Below, in pieces: positions 11,370 through 24,984 of a stretch of 64,000 nucleotides of DNA. The notes under the pieces were generated by a model. That model did not search any database and was not told the origin of the DNA. It worked only from the letters and a program-made list of their open reading frames with translations. Within the stretch, counting starts at the first letter, position 1; every line of letters starts with the position of its first letter. The DNA is taken from assembly GCA_026874595.1 (NCBI GenBank), contig CM049317.1, forward strand, positions 33,943,901 to 34,007,900, read 5' to 3'. The DNA is from Sipunculus nudus (Eukaryota > Annelida > Sipuncula > Golfingiida > Sipunculidae). The translations under genes and the position numbers were made by a program.

Positions 11370-12235
11370 GTGGACAGTGAGTCAAGTGTAAAGGAGGGAA
11401 TGGCAAGTCAAACTTTCCCTAAGGCCGATAGTGAAGGTAAGCAAACAAAGGTTTTCAAGGAATACATTGACAATGAATTTGAGAACTTGAAGAAATTATT
11501 TACTGGGGCCAAAAATACCAAAAATCGCCACATCAAGAAATTGACAAAAAATTGAATAATATCAGAACAAAACAGATAAGACCATTAATCTTATTGATGA
11601 GTTGAAAGAAAGCCTTTAATTCACACAAAAAGTAATTGCAGACTGTAGAAGTAAACTGGAAAATACCGTCGAAGAAAACATTAAAGACAAAACTGAGAGA
11701 AAATCAAGTAATATATGAGAAACACAAGGAACAAATTATCCAGCAAATTATGGGTAAACGTAACAGCCAGAAAAGATACTCTTTATAATTCAACATCCGT
11801 ACAACAGATAGAAAAGAACAAAACATTGAGGACTAGGTGAAATAAGTAGCAGAAATTATATCAACAAATGACCTACTTATGCCCAAATCCGTGGATGAAA
11901 TTAAAACTTTTGTAGAAAATGCACACCGTGTGGGGAAAAGAAAGTCAACAGGTCAACGACAAAAACTAGCAAGGCTGACAAGCCTAAAAGAGCGCAAAAG
12001 AATACTTCAATCGGCCAAGATAAAACATAAACAGAGATGAAAGCGCGCGAATCAGAGTTTTCGAGGACCTGACCAAGGCGGACTATCAACTGATGAAAAC
12101 AGCCTTACCACATATGGCGACAGGATAAAGGCAACACGGATAAAAGACCAGGTTCTACCACGGCAAAACTAATCATTGACGGTCATGTGGTCAAAATCAA
12201 CCACCAGAACAACGAGAATGCAGAAACATCTCCGT
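11370..12235 (+). pseudogene. L1-type LINE ORF1 remnant
   Basis: Plus-strand fragments in shifting frames resemble an ORF1p RNA-binding protein. The order is an acidic and lysine-rich N-terminus (EYIDNEFENLKKLF), then 'MPKSVDEIKTFVENAHRVGK', 'SLKERKRILQSAK', 'VFEDLTKADYQLMKTALPHM' and 'KLIIDGHVVKI'. The 'AHRVGK', 'RKRIL' and 'EDLT..DYQLMK' blocks follow the order of the RRM and C-terminal domains of L1 ORF1 proteins. Several stops and frameshifts make it nonfunctional. It has the same strand as the reverse transcriptase remnant 3 kb downstream and may be the same decayed element. Confidence 0.7.
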
Positions 12236-12432
12236 AGAGACAGTAAACAACACCTGTAACACATAATAAAGACCCCCTGGTTAAGGCATATAGTGGCAAT
12301 TGTTTTAATATTTGCCAACAGAGGGCGCTCATAACGTTGTCTTATTATAGTTCATATATGTGGTATTTATCTCAAATTTATTAGTTTTCACAGGTTTTAC
12401 AAACCAGTGATAAACTTTTGGTGCGGACTATA

Positions 12433-12433
<1 letters not shown>

Positions 12434-12493
<60 letters not shown>
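12434..12493. repeat. (TA)n microsatellite
   Basis: Long TA run within the decayed LINE region. Confidence 0.95.
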
Positions 12494-12500
<7 letters not shown>

Positions 12501-12784
12501 CAAAGCATAGGTCATTTTGAGAGACAGACTGTGTTGAATTGGCACCTCTTTGTGTATTCGTGTATTAGAAGCCACTCTGTTCAACGTTAAAGGTACTTTA
12601 CCATATGTGCCTTGAATGCATAGTTTCGTCCATTTCTTGTCACTTGATTGATGGTTTGATAAAATTACACCCAAAATCAAGATTCAATTCGCAACCTTGG
12701 AAGGTATGGAATATGTTTATTTGGGAGCTGGTAATGCAGTTAAGGTCACGAATACATTAACGATTGTTGTTTGACCAGCAGGAT

Positions 12785-13232
12785 GCCGGCAGTTTAGTCC
12801 ACAGGCTAAATAGCCAGCAGGGAAAATAGACATTGCCGGCGGTCTACCCCACAGGATAAACTGACGGTAAATAAATGCATGATCTATTTCAAAATTTCAG
12901 TGTGATATTCAATAAGTTCTATTATTATTTTGACCATAACAAATTAGATATTTTGCTGGTCTATATGTAACAATTACCATTTGGTATGGATATTTCTAGC
13001 ATCACCTCCCAACCCGATAGGCTCAACAGCTTGAACTGGGTGTGGTGTAAGATTGTTTGATTATCTTTGACCAAGTAATATACTGATCCTTGGACCATTT
13101 ATTTGACATATCCTGAGTTATTTGTTTTCAAACATTAATTATTGTTCAAATACCTTTGATCAAGTAATAATCTGGCCTTGGACTATTTAATTGAAATATC
13201 CTGAGTTGTTTGTTTTCAAACACTAATTATCG
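12785..13232. repeat. Two small local tandem duplications
   Basis: A block of about 55 bp is repeated at 12785-12870 (shared 'gccggc.gt.ta..ccacagg.taaa'). A block of about 82 bp is repeated at 13068-13232 (shared 'aagtaata..ctg.ccttgga' and 'tatcctgagtt.tttgttttc'). Neither has coding content. Confidence 0.7.
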
Positions 13233-13669
13233 CAATAGTGTATAAACAGTCGTTAATCTTCACACTTGATTAACTTTAATCAAAGAATCTACATATACAT
13301 TAAAATGACATCTTATGACTTGTTTTTGCTTTCCTACATTACCCATTGTCTTTACATAAGAATTTACCTTAAGTGAAGATTATTAGATACCCTTATAAGG
13401 TCATTAGACCCTGAGGCCAAAATTATTCATTGAATAACAGAGGGCCCCCTTGCTCAAAAGTCGGGGCTTATATATATACCCGTACCGTCTCCCCATGTAT
13501 TAACGCCCCTGTACTCCATGAAGGGTACATAAGGTCCACCAAAGAGTAAAACATACAAATGTACTTTGTTTTGAAATTTGAAGAAAAAAATTGCAAGAAG
13601 TGATGTTATTTGACAGCTTTAAGTTGTCCTCTTCCCTCAGACATTCAATATGCTTCCTCTAAACTATAG

Positions 13670-14275
13670 TCATTGTATCTTGGGTGACAGAGGCATATTT
13701 TCAGAGTAACGACGCTTATCTATGACCATGGTATACGGGGGTCACAGAGGCATCCTCTCGGAGTAGAGACTCTTATCAAAAGGTATGGTATCCGGGGTCA
13801 CAGGGGCATAATCTCACAGGAGAGGCTCTAATCTATGGTCATGGTATCCGGGGTCACAGAGGCAAACTATCACAGCAGATGCTCTAATCTATGGTCCTGG
13901 TACCGGGGGGTCCCAGAGGTATACTATCACAGCAGAGGCTGTAATATATGGTCAGTGTACCCTGGGGTTACTGAGGCATACTATTAAAGCAAGGGCTCTT
14001 ATCTATGGCCATGGTACCCGGGGGTCCCAGAGGTATACTATCATAGCAGATGCTCTGATATATGGCCATGGTACTCGGGGGTCCCGAGGGATATTATCAC
14101 AGCAGAGGCTGTAATATATGGTCAGTGTACCCTGGGGTTACTGAGGCATACTATTAAAGCAAGGGCTCTTATCTATGGCCATGGTACCCGGGGGTCACAG
14201 AGGCATACTATCACATCAGATGCTCTTATCTTTGGCCATGGTACCCGGGGATCACACAGGCAAATGGCTGTTACG
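13670..14275 (+). repeat. Minisatellite, about 58-bp units, about 10-11 copies
   Basis: Units share 'atggtacc.gggggtcacaga' and 'ggcatactatcac...agatgctc.tatctatgg'. The phrase 'gtcacagagg' or its variants recurs near 13741, 13797, 13854, 13912, 13972, 14031, 14144, 14202 and 14259, a spacing of 56-60 bp. Many units contain the palindromes CCATGG and GGTACC side by side. One two-unit block (near 13935 and 14109) is repeated almost exactly, showing recent local amplification. Confidence 0.9.
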
Positions 14276-15324
14276 TCTTATGTGCGGCACCCTCTTCATA
14301 TAATATGATTTTAATACTTTGGAAATTAAAGAAAAGCGGGGAAAATACGATGTGTCACCTCACAAGTCAATAGATCGTAAGTGAATATCATTTTAATCAT
14401 GGTGGCCTTACTTAAAAATAAAACAAAAACGCTCAAAATGTCGGCGGAAAATCTTTCTGATCTTAAAATGTAGACAATGAAATTGATCTCGCAGGGCACG
14501 TCATTTATCAACTTCTGATCGACGTTTCTGCAGTAATCGCATGGGCAGGCTTTATGAAATTGTCAACAATCTGAATGCAAGAAAAAATAGTAGCGGGCCT
14601 ATGTGTGTCAAGTTCGACGGGGGGGAGGGGGGGCAGAAATTACTTGATCTTTATATTTTAAATTTACATACGCGTATTTAATTCACGGAATATACTGGAT
14701 GCAAGGGGGAAAAAGCTTGTCTATTTTGAGCACCGGCCTCTTAGAACATACTTGGTAAAGTTATAGTTTCCTGCTAATTTGCTCTTTACGCATCAGCAAA
14801 GTCTCGCGGAGTTCATTGACCGGCATTAGCGATTTGGGAAAGATGGTTTCACATATAAAAGTGCGTTGATTCTGGGGATATTTAAATGATAATTATAAGA
14901 AAATAGGACGGCTTGTTTAGATTTTGGCGTACTTTTCTGGGATTTTCAATCCTGTGATAAGCAGCAGATGGCATCAGCTTCGAAAATGGGTCGGCTTATT
15001 TATGTTTACAGTAGGTGTATATAACATTCAAATACCGTTCTTGAATAGCATTAAGATGATAAGGCGTTGAGATGATGAATGCACAGATTATATCGTTTGG
15101 GTTAGTTATCATTTAATTCATACTTTTACATTTTCATCATTTGGGCACTTTTTCTTCTCAGGATCGTCACGAACGTGCTGTCAAAAGAAAGTGTCAATAT
15201 CAGGGGATCGTAAGACGTGACACAACTAGAACGGAGTAGGTCCAAGGGGGGGGGGGGGGGCTTTAAAGGCTACAAAACCTTTTAGTAAAAATGGTAAATT
15301 TCAATTTAAGAGTACGGTAATTGG
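14276..15324. other. No gene recognised; G-homopolymer near 15246
   Basis: AT-rich spacer with short G-runs at about 14620-14633 and 15246-15260. Only chance reading frames are present. Confidence 0.4.
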
Positions 15325-15740
15325 TTTATTTCTGATAATAGATTTTGAGAAAGCATATGATAAACTAGAAAGAGGATCCTTATCACAGGCTTTGAAATAT
15401 TTTAAATTTGGATCTTTAATAGAAAAGTGGTGTAACATACTTTACAAAATTACCAGTAGTTGTATTAATTATAATGGTTGGATTTCTGACTATCGTGAAA
15501 TTCCAAAAAGGAGTGAGGCAAGGCTGCCCGTTATCCCCATATCTTTTTATCTTGTGTGTAGAAACCATGGCAATAAACATCAGATCAAATAAAAACATTA
15601 TGAGATATTTTGGAATCAAAATATAACAATGTGCAGATGACACTACACTTACTTTAAAAGGAGCAAACTCATTAAAAGAAGCTCTTGAAATATTTAATAT
15701 CTTTTGCAGATATTCCGGTTTAAAACATTTTGGATGGAAT
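15325..15740 (+). pseudogene. L1/Tx1-like reverse transcriptase fragment
   Basis: Plus-strand frames give RT motifs in order. 'LIIDFEKAYDKLERGSL' carries the first catalytic Asp. It is followed by '[16 protein letters not shown]', '[12 protein letters not shown]', then, after a frameshift, '[21 protein letters not shown]' split across frames. 'CADDTTLTLKG' at about 15630-15660 is the YADD box with C in place of Y or F. The fragment ends in 'EIFNIFCRYSGLK'. The [13 protein letters not shown] and ADDT blocks place it in the L1 group. A frameshift near 15500 and a stop before the ADD box make it nonfunctional. Confidence 0.85.
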
Positions 15741-17221
15741 CTGTGTATAAACATATAAAACTATGTAGGTGCGTATGTGTGGGCATATGTATGTATAAAT
15801 ATATATATGTGTGTGTGTGTGTGTCTGTGTATGCATATGTGGGTTTAAGGGTATAGAGGAAAATATGCAAATACACAATAATTAGAAATAATGATTTTTT
15901 TCTCTAATTTATATCTATTTTAGTATAGGTATTTGGATTTATTGGATATATATTGTTTTAATGTTGTTGTTTACGTATTATTTTATGAAGGAAGTGGAAA
16001 TTAAGTATTTTTGGGTACTTTATGTATATGTGTTTGTGAAATAAAAACAATAAAAATAAGTTTGAAAGTCCTATTTTCAGAAACAAGATACAACTTAATC
16101 TGGAAATTTTGTTTTATTGATCTGTTTCAGACCTTTCAATGTTCTCCATGCAAGTCCAAATAGCGGCCTATAAACTAGGTGCCCTGTATTCTTCAATCAA
16201 CGTTCCAAATATGAACCGCGTCTATTAAAGTCTGCAGGGGAAAAAAATTCCCTTGCTATTTTTATGAATCGGTATAAAGGAAATGGATAAAGATACGAAA
16301 TATAACCCTAAAAGACTCTTGTTTGAGGTCTTTGTTTAACAACCAATGCTCAGTTAACCCACTTCAAAACAGTATTATGCTATTCATATTTAAGTATGTG
16401 TCCTAAGCAAGTAAGTTGATTCTCGTTTTCCGAATATTTGTGTCTCAATGCCAACAGTTGTTGGGAGGGGGAGGGGTGTAAGAGCATAATTTATCCAAAC
16501 AAAGAGTGCCAATTACTGTTCTTTCATGCAAGGTGGTTTGATGTTCGCGGTGGTAAACAATATTAAGAGTCGATTAAAATTTTCGTATCTTTACATTTGC
16601 AAACAGTACTTGAATGACCTGAATGCATTTAAGACCCGTATTCTGTTTAACGCTTGTTATTCTATTGACTAACCTGTCGTCAGATTCCTCTCGAATTGCA
16701 GATGTTATAACCAGTTCAATATTACTTCTTTAAAGGAAAGGTTACACAATGTCGTTGCTATTACTTGATAATGAAAATGGCCACATCAATGAACCAGTAA
16801 GGCTGTTTTATTGATAGGAAGTCGTATATACATGAAATATTGATTGAACACGTACAGGCAATGTATTGAATCAGATACGAAAACTGATAATATCTGTGAC
16901 GTTGAAATAATTTTCATCACTGTACATCGTAAACACGTGCTTGGCACTGCCATGTTTTATGGAAGACAAATATAGAACCCGATACTCACTTACTTGAACA
17001 GTAACACACGAGTATGTTTACACATGTAATATTGATATTTATTTATATAAATAACGCATACTACAAGGCCCAGAATAAAACTGTCGTACTCCTATATTAC
17101 ATTCTATACTGTTTAACACATTTTAAGAGAAAGCCTCGTATTTGTGGATGAAGCAGCCACGCAAATGTCCATTTACACCTTGACAATAAAGATATTAACA
17201 GCTTTCCTGGCCAATGCTACT
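15741..17221. other. AT-rich spacer with a short (GT)n tract
   Basis: A GT-rich tract lies at about 15790-15840. No exon, RNA gene or element end was found up to the hAT target duplication at 17222. Confidence 0.4.
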
Positions 17222-18073
17222 GTGGAAATTAGGGCTGAGTATCGGTCAGCTCGTTCAGGCACAATAAGTATTGAGATACACTTAAAGCGATAATTTAAAA
17301 ATAAGTTGGCCTACTCGAGCGAGGAAAATTTGTTTCTTTTCTTACATGGCTTAAATTATGTAATAATTTTAAACATAATATCTTCTTTTTCTTTAACCTC
17401 ATATGCTTAATAAGGTATTAATGTTGGAATTTAATTTTCAATCTTCCCTGCTCTCCCTCCTTCCCTAGAGTGATTTTCCCCAAAGTAAGAACACCAGTTT
17501 AACCTTTTTCTCGACATGTATTTCAAACTATGGAAATATAAATGGACCTCGAAAAATTGCTTGGCTTATATTAAAACAAATGAGAGATATAATAATGGAT
17601 TATACGTTGAAATACATGTCCTACTGAGGACCAAAAATGGAAAAACATGCACTACATATTTGTATGGTAGAAATATATAAAATAAACATCGATTTCAACT
17701 GAAACGGGGACCGTTCGCAACGTCCATCCACCCTCGCATACACACGCCGGCTTGTCATGAAAGCACCGACAAGTGTATACAGTGAAACCGCGCTAACGCG
17801 ACCATCTGCGGGACCAGGCAAAGTGGTCGGGTTAGCGATGTGGTCGTGTTAGCGGGATGCTTCTGCATTAGTCTGCCAATATTAACAATATTTCAAGTAA
17901 ATGTTAAGTTGCTGTACCTGTTTTATTTAAAATTTAAAATATAAAGAAAAATAAATAACAAACATGAACATGATTCAAAAGTTTTATTCACATTGAAATA
18001 AAACACACAAATGAAACAAATAGATTGACTAAGCCATAATACAAGTAAATCGGAATTGTATGAAATGTACAAT

Positions 18074-18236
18074 CTACACTCGTCCAAAATATGCATCCAG
18101 AGTTGACTGTGTCTTCAACATGACAGTAACTTTCAGTGCTTCAGGTTGCAGCTTTTCCTCAAGCGGTCTTGATGACTTCTATCTTCTCCTTGAGGATGAG
18201 CTCTTTAGGTATTTTACGAGCTGGCGTTGAAGTCAT
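18074..18236 (-). pseudogene. Fused ends of a Tigger transposase (N-terminal helix and C-terminal PIP-box tail)
   Basis: From ATG 18236 the minus strand reads MTSTPARKIPKELILKEKIE then VIKTA, like the start of the CENP-B-type DNA-binding helix-turn-helix of Tigger proteins. One base out of frame it continues 'LEEKLQPEALKVTVMLKTQS' then 'TLDAYFGRV' and a stop. The QSTLDAYF tail fits the PCNA-interacting (PIP) box Q-x-x-L-x-x-Y-F. PCNA binding by pogo transposase is established. The DDE core is deleted. Confidence 0.7.
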
Positions 18237-18564
18237 TCTTAAAAAATGAAAATGAAAATGGTCAGATGTCGAACACGTAGTGAGAACAGAATGAACACAT
18301 CACATTCTTAGTGTTATTTATATGGTTCCTGCTTGATCATTGAAATGTGATTTGTCACATTTTAACTTTACTCACCTTAGCGTATGCGTGTGGTGTCAGT
18401 TATGTTTGCCAAACTCCTTTTTGATCAGTATGTTAAAAAACAAATCAAATAGCCGTACTCAACAAACAATGTAACGGACCACGGAGTCCAATATCTCTTG
18501 ATGCATATATTGGAGGCATTATAAACAAGCCTAACTATGGCTGGGCAGATAAAAGCGGGCGTTC

Positions 18565-18780
18565 CAACGTGCCAGGGCTAATTAATCACGAGCTGTTATC
18601 TATGTCCAAGCTGGGCGATGAGCTTGTCACCTGCTCATCGGGCCGCGGTTGCCACGGGCAAATCGCCGTATTCCGGCTAATTAATTACGGGCTATTATCT
18701 AAGTCCAAGCTGGGCCATGAGCGTGTCATCCGCTCAACAGGCCGCGGTCGCCTCGGGCCCGTGGTCGTAATACCGGAGCA
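18565..18780 (+). repeat. About 101-bp tandem duplication inside the Tigger element
   Basis: Two consecutive blocks share 'ggctaattaat.acg.gct.t', 'tccaagctgggc.atgagc' and 'ggccgcggt.gcc'. It is GC-rich compared with its surroundings. Confidence 0.8.
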
Positions 18781-19216
18781 CATCTGAAGGTCGGGACCAG
18801 AAAAGGTGGCCGTTGGTCGTGATAGCGGGGTGGTCGTTTTTACCTAAGTTTTTTTATATGATAATTTATATTAGACAATTTTGGAACCAAGAAAACCAAG
18901 AAGGTCGTGTTAGCGGGTTTGTCTTGTTTGCGGAGTTGTCGTCATTCGGTAGTTCACTGTATACACATCCGCCATCTGGTCGATCATAAGACAATACCTG
19001 TGATGTTATTTAAGTCTTATGAAGCCAAAATAAGAAACAAAATTATCTTAAGCTGAATAAATAGTTCCTATTATAGATTAGGTTAGGGTGGTATCTACAT
19101 TTATTAGCAATACTTGTGTTTGATCGATACGACGATACAGCAAGCAAAGTGTATCGGTAACCGTATCGATGTGGCGTATCGATATATCCGTATATTGATA
19201 CAGCCCTAGTGGAAAT

Positions 19217-22200
19217 GATATACAGTTTCATTTGACAGATTTGAAATATACAGAAAATTTAATTCAAAATGTGTGTCCAATAAAAAAAGTTTCGCATCAG
19301 GGACCCATATTTGAGGGAAATACAAAAATCAGATTAATTGAGGGAGGACGGAAAACGTCATATGTCAAATTAAGTTCACGTCATTAATTTCAGATAATGC
19401 GCATGCACGGAATATCGTTGTCTTTTGTTACGGTATCTGTCAATGACGTGCACTGATCTGATGGTATAGCTGGGGGGTCAAGGCAAGCAAATGTTTACAC
19501 GCTCCGCTTTCCATCATGAACCGATTGATGTTATGTGAAATGAATGCAATAGATGCATTATCTCAAATAATGCGTACTTAATATGTTTGACATATGTATT
19601 ACTGAATATAGCATGGTACCTAGAAGGAAAGTTTTACAATATAACAACATGTTGCAATATAATGATCACCTATGAAGCCTATAAACTCAGAATTCCAATA
19701 TGGTGGCCGCTTGTATATCAACTAATAACTTTACAAATGATAGAAGTAACCATGCAGAAGTAAAGAGATATAAGTCGTGGATAAAACGTTTTATCTTCTC
19801 ATTAAACATAAAGCATATCTCCGTTTGTACATCTGCAGAGAGTCCATTTAGGTTTGGGACTACTAGACAGGGGACTCGCTTCCTATCATTTTTTTCATTT
19901 TGAATCCTGGTGTCACACCGGGACGGTGTTTTCCGCACCTGCGGGTCCCTGGGCGTGTAATCATCCCCATTGCTGGGCCATAACACCGAGGAATTCCCCA
20001 AAGACGCACTTGTATGTGAGTGATACACGGCTGTGGGGCAGAGGCTTCCCATCAAGCCTGCAGAGCGCTCAATACGCAGTTTTGAGCGTGGTTACTGTCC
20101 TTTTCCCTGGATGCTGGCTGTTTGACAGAAAACGGAAGTAAAGTCATAATTATATACTATTAACCGGCCTGTACCGTATTGGCATACGTAGAACATAATG
20201 AAATAGAAATCACGATTCGTGTGACGCCACTGTACACCGTGAGTCATCGTCCCGAAATCAAATCGGAATACATCATTGGGCATGTGACGATCCGGCTGCT
20301 GGAGGCCAATATACGAAGGCAGTTTCCAACATGCCGGTTCATACTATTGCAAGGCCAGATCCAGGATACAGGAAAAGGCAGGGTCCAATCGAGGAGGTCT
20401 AACGAAATTCGCTTCGGTTTTGTTAGTAGGCGGACATTCATATTATCAAAACAACCAATCGTGTGCAGTCACAAGTGCTCACCAAGTGCTCACGTAAAAC
20501 ATTCGTAACCATCATACATTCAGGATCTCTCTTTGTTGTCAATTTCATTCCGCTATGATGAGTCACTATTTACAGTGACGTCGCAGGAATAGTTATCCTT
20601 GTCGATTTCATTTTGGGCATTGCGTCATTGAGTACACTAAAGGCCTGGCTAAAAATAAGCCCAGAGTATTATATAGAGTTGGGTATCGTCTACAATTTCC
20701 GTATTGCAATATATTGCAATATATCGAGATATTTGCATTGTATAAATTTAAAAGAAATGTGCATTTTCTGAGATCTGCAAGATATATATATATATATATA
20801 TATATTAGAGTTTGGTCGAAAGGTGTTCGTACTCATAGTACTCCTACTCATGAGTACTTTCTTTTTAGTACTCAGCACTCGTTTTCTATTATTTTATAAA
20901 AATCTGAAAAGTACTCGTAATATGTACTCGAGTATCTTGAAAGTATTCGGTATCATGAGTAATTTTATGAGTACTTAGGTTACTTCATATTTCATTAAAT
21001 TTCCAAATGAAACTTTAATCTTAATTTATAATATTAGTAATAGTTTATTATAGTATGTAATAGTAAGATATTATATAAAATATATGTATAATATCATATA
21101 TTATAGTACTGATAGTAGCAGGTTTTATATAAGGAATACCTGCATTGATCAATATTTGCCACAATTTAATACAATAAAATATTATCAGAACATGTTCAAC
21201 TCAGCAGAGCTCCTGGGCCTGGGCTAATCAAGCTTAAATAGATTTATATATGTAACTAAATGTGATTGTAGGTTTGGCAGATTTTCAGTAAGAATTTTAG
21301 TCTGTGAAGAGCTCTATTCAGTCTGTGGCTAACTGATTAACGCATGAAAAGCTGCGATAAACAGACCATACATCCCGCATCTACTGTAAGATCTGCAGCA
21401 TTACATTCTACTTTCAGTTGACAATACCTTGCCCAACATAATGTGTACGCTTACAAAGGACCCCAAGGTTTAATGACCAAGCCCACTTAATGAATCAACA
21501 AAGTGATCCATGTTTTAACCTCAATCCAAAGCCTCCTGTCCATAATATAATATAATGATTCAGTGGAGAGGACATCTGCATGGTTCAGGTAGATATTGAC
21601 GTGTCTTACTATATTTTTGCCTTGAGTGCTTAAAGCGACTGAAGCAATGTACGTGTCTTATTGGTATGTCATATATGTTTTGTAATTTAGATTGACATCT
21701 GAGGAAATTTTCAATCAAATTGTTGGCCTACTTGTTGTCTTATGCAAGAGTCGTTTTTATAGTGCAAAATACGGACTTATACATACAATAAAACAACTAT
21801 TAGGTACATGCGATACTGCAAGAAATATACAGTTACATGACATTATTACATTTATTAATATCGTGGCCCCATGGCCTTACTGGGCATTATTGCTAATAGC
21901 GTGGCGCTATGGCCGAACTGGGCAATTAAACATAATTGACGTTCCAAGGAAATGAAAACTAATTCCCATATATATAGAACTAGCTGATAAAGTCGGTATA
22001 TCGGACCTTCTCCCGGGGTTGGGGAGATATTTTATCTGGGATGTGGGATATTGGCTCATTGTTTATTCTACAAGTTATATAGGTTTGATAAAAGTATAGG
22101 TTTTCAATGGAATACTGTCTAAATAAGATATGTATAAATATATTTTTACATTTATCTTGCAGAGTTGTGCACGTGGCAAGAAATTCATACCCCGGTATGT

Positions 22201-23400
22201 TTACCTTGAAGACCTGGTCAGTGATGATGTTTACATTGCCAACCGGAATGAGACGCGGGGCATTCAGGTTTTCATTAATATTTGACTGGATTCTATCGTT
22301 GGACGTATAAAGATTAAGTTGGTGTGAAGAACACACGAAATATTAATTAAATGTACGTTGCAAGGAAACTGTTCCTGAAGAAAGAAACATAAATATGCAT
22401 ACCTTGTAGTAGCAGAAGCGGACCCAACGGAACTCCATGCAGAGGGTCCGTATCCCATTTTTAATCGCCGAAATCGTTTTTGTTTATCAGACAAATATTG
22501 AGGCCTGAAACCCCCGCCACCCCTCCAACCCATCCCACCGCTGTTTCTGAAATTGGGACCTTGAATTAGGTTTTGTCATTAATCCTCCTGGGTTGAAGCC
22601 TCCATTTTATAAAGCAAGAAACATGTGTTTTTTCACTTTTACTGGCCGCGCACGTAGGTGAGAGCCTTGATCAAATGTAAGGCCAGACATGCTCAATTCC
22701 CTCACTGAAAGCAAGCTTTATTCATATGAACAATAGTCCTTAATCGTGTGGTTGAGTGACTACGATGCACGCATTCTGGTCATTGCCAAAGGCAGTTTGG
22801 CTGTGCTCGGTCTAACCTCCGTGCAAGTCATTAAAAACGGAAAAATGACTCAAAATTATATGTACATTAAACAATATTTATTCACACATCGCCTATGTCA
22901 CTGCGGGGATATTAACCTTTAAAATGAGGTATTGCAGAGTGTCACACGCAATGCGGTTTCTGAGAACATTGAGGACAAAGGTGGAGCAAATTTCTTTTAT
23001 AAGTATTAGATTATTCACACAAAATTACTATTCTTTTTAATAATAGACAAAGTATGAACAAATAACACGCTCACCCGAAAGTAGCATACAGGAGCAAAAC
23101 TGAGGCACGTGTTGTCCTCAAAGTTCTAATGCCAGAGTGGCGTCACCTGACATTCTAAAGCTTATATACCCGCCTATAGGTAGCGCTGTAACAACTTAAA
23201 GAAAAAATAACCAATAAAAAGAAGTCACAGTTAAAAAAACAGTTGGACCTCATGAACCAGATGAATTAAGAGATACAAGAATATCAAGGATTCCTGATTA
23301 GAAAACGGAACTAAATAACGGACTACGAACTGAAGATTGAAAAGGTACTACAATGATACTTGACCGAACTGAAGCAGATAATGGTATAGGCTCCCGTTAC
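19217..23400. other. Intergenic; weak reading frames only
   Basis: Candidate frames at 19687-20055 (-), 21692-21955 (+) and 21980-22336 (-) have no family I recognise. The last contains a protein-like stretch (INENLNAPRLIPVGNVNII) with a GTAAAC donor-like site after it and may be an orphan exon. Around 20820-20980 the word GAGTACT or AGTACTC recurs many times on both strands, a palindrome-rich patch next to a (TA)n tract. A short local duplication (gtggc.c.atggcc...ctgggca) lies at 21861-21925. Confidence 0.35.
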
Positions 23401-24776
<1,376 letters not shown>

Positions 24777-24984
24777 TCAAGTTCTTCCGTGCTGGAGTCT
24801 CGTGTAATGTTGGGGAATCTCGTAAAATGTGGATTCATTCTGGTTCTCTGGTTGTCTCTGAAGGCTTTCGTAATATTGATCACCACGAGGTGGCGCCACG
24901 TCAACAGCTGTGGGTTGCATGGGTGCTTCATGATGAGCCGTGCTTTCCACAGTTTGGCCTGAACTTTGACCCCCTGGATAACAC
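24777..24984 (-). CDS. C-type lectin/WSC receptor, exon 9: cytoplasmic tail and stop
   Basis: The acceptor is 'cattgacag' at 24985-24986. The exon enters in phase 2, completes an Arg codon with the membrane exon, and ends at TGA 24777-24779. It encodes residues 427-495. A Cys at 428 sits next to the membrane (possible lipid attachment). A Pro/Gln-rich stretch follows, then three tyrosine motifs: 'DQYYESL' (Y464/Y465), 'STFYEIP' (Y481) and 'QHYTRL' (Y487). Two are YxxL and one is YxxP, the kind phosphorylated by Src-family kinases and read by SH2 domains. The YxxL pair is 18 residues apart, wider than a classical ITAM. The tail argues for a signalling receptor rather than a secreted lectin. 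Confidence 0.85.

Larger units (their letters stand above)
17780..18959. mobile_element. Tigger/pogo-type DNA transposon, internally deleted, nested in the hAT element
   Basis: The left end CAGTGAAACCGCGCTAAC and the right end (other strand CAGTGAACTACCGAATG) are inverted. They sit between TA dinucleotides (17778-17779 and 18960-18961), as Tc1/mariner-Tigger elements insert. Subterminal 'gtggtcgtgttagcggg' words occur on both sides. Inside lie remnants of a transposase start and end (18074-18236) and a duplicated block. The insertion lies wholly inside the hAT copy, so it is younger. Confidence 0.85.
17230..19208. mobile_element. hAT-like non-autonomous DNA transposon with perfect 8-bp target duplication
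   Basis: The left end is TAGGGCTGAGTATCGG. The right end on the other strand is TAGGGCTGTATCAATATACG, so the termini are inverted copies for at least eight bases with TATC following. Both flanks carry GTGGAAAT (17222-17229 and 19209-19216), an exact 8-bp duplication as hAT transposases make. The right subterminal region has repeated GTATCGAT-type words. Without the nested element it is about 0.8 kb and has no transposase, so it depends on an autonomous relative. Confidence 0.85.

Noticed and set aside
24777-24984. Canonical ITAM
   Set aside because: The two YxxL motifs are 18 residues apart instead of 6-12, and the -2 residues do not fit ITIM either.
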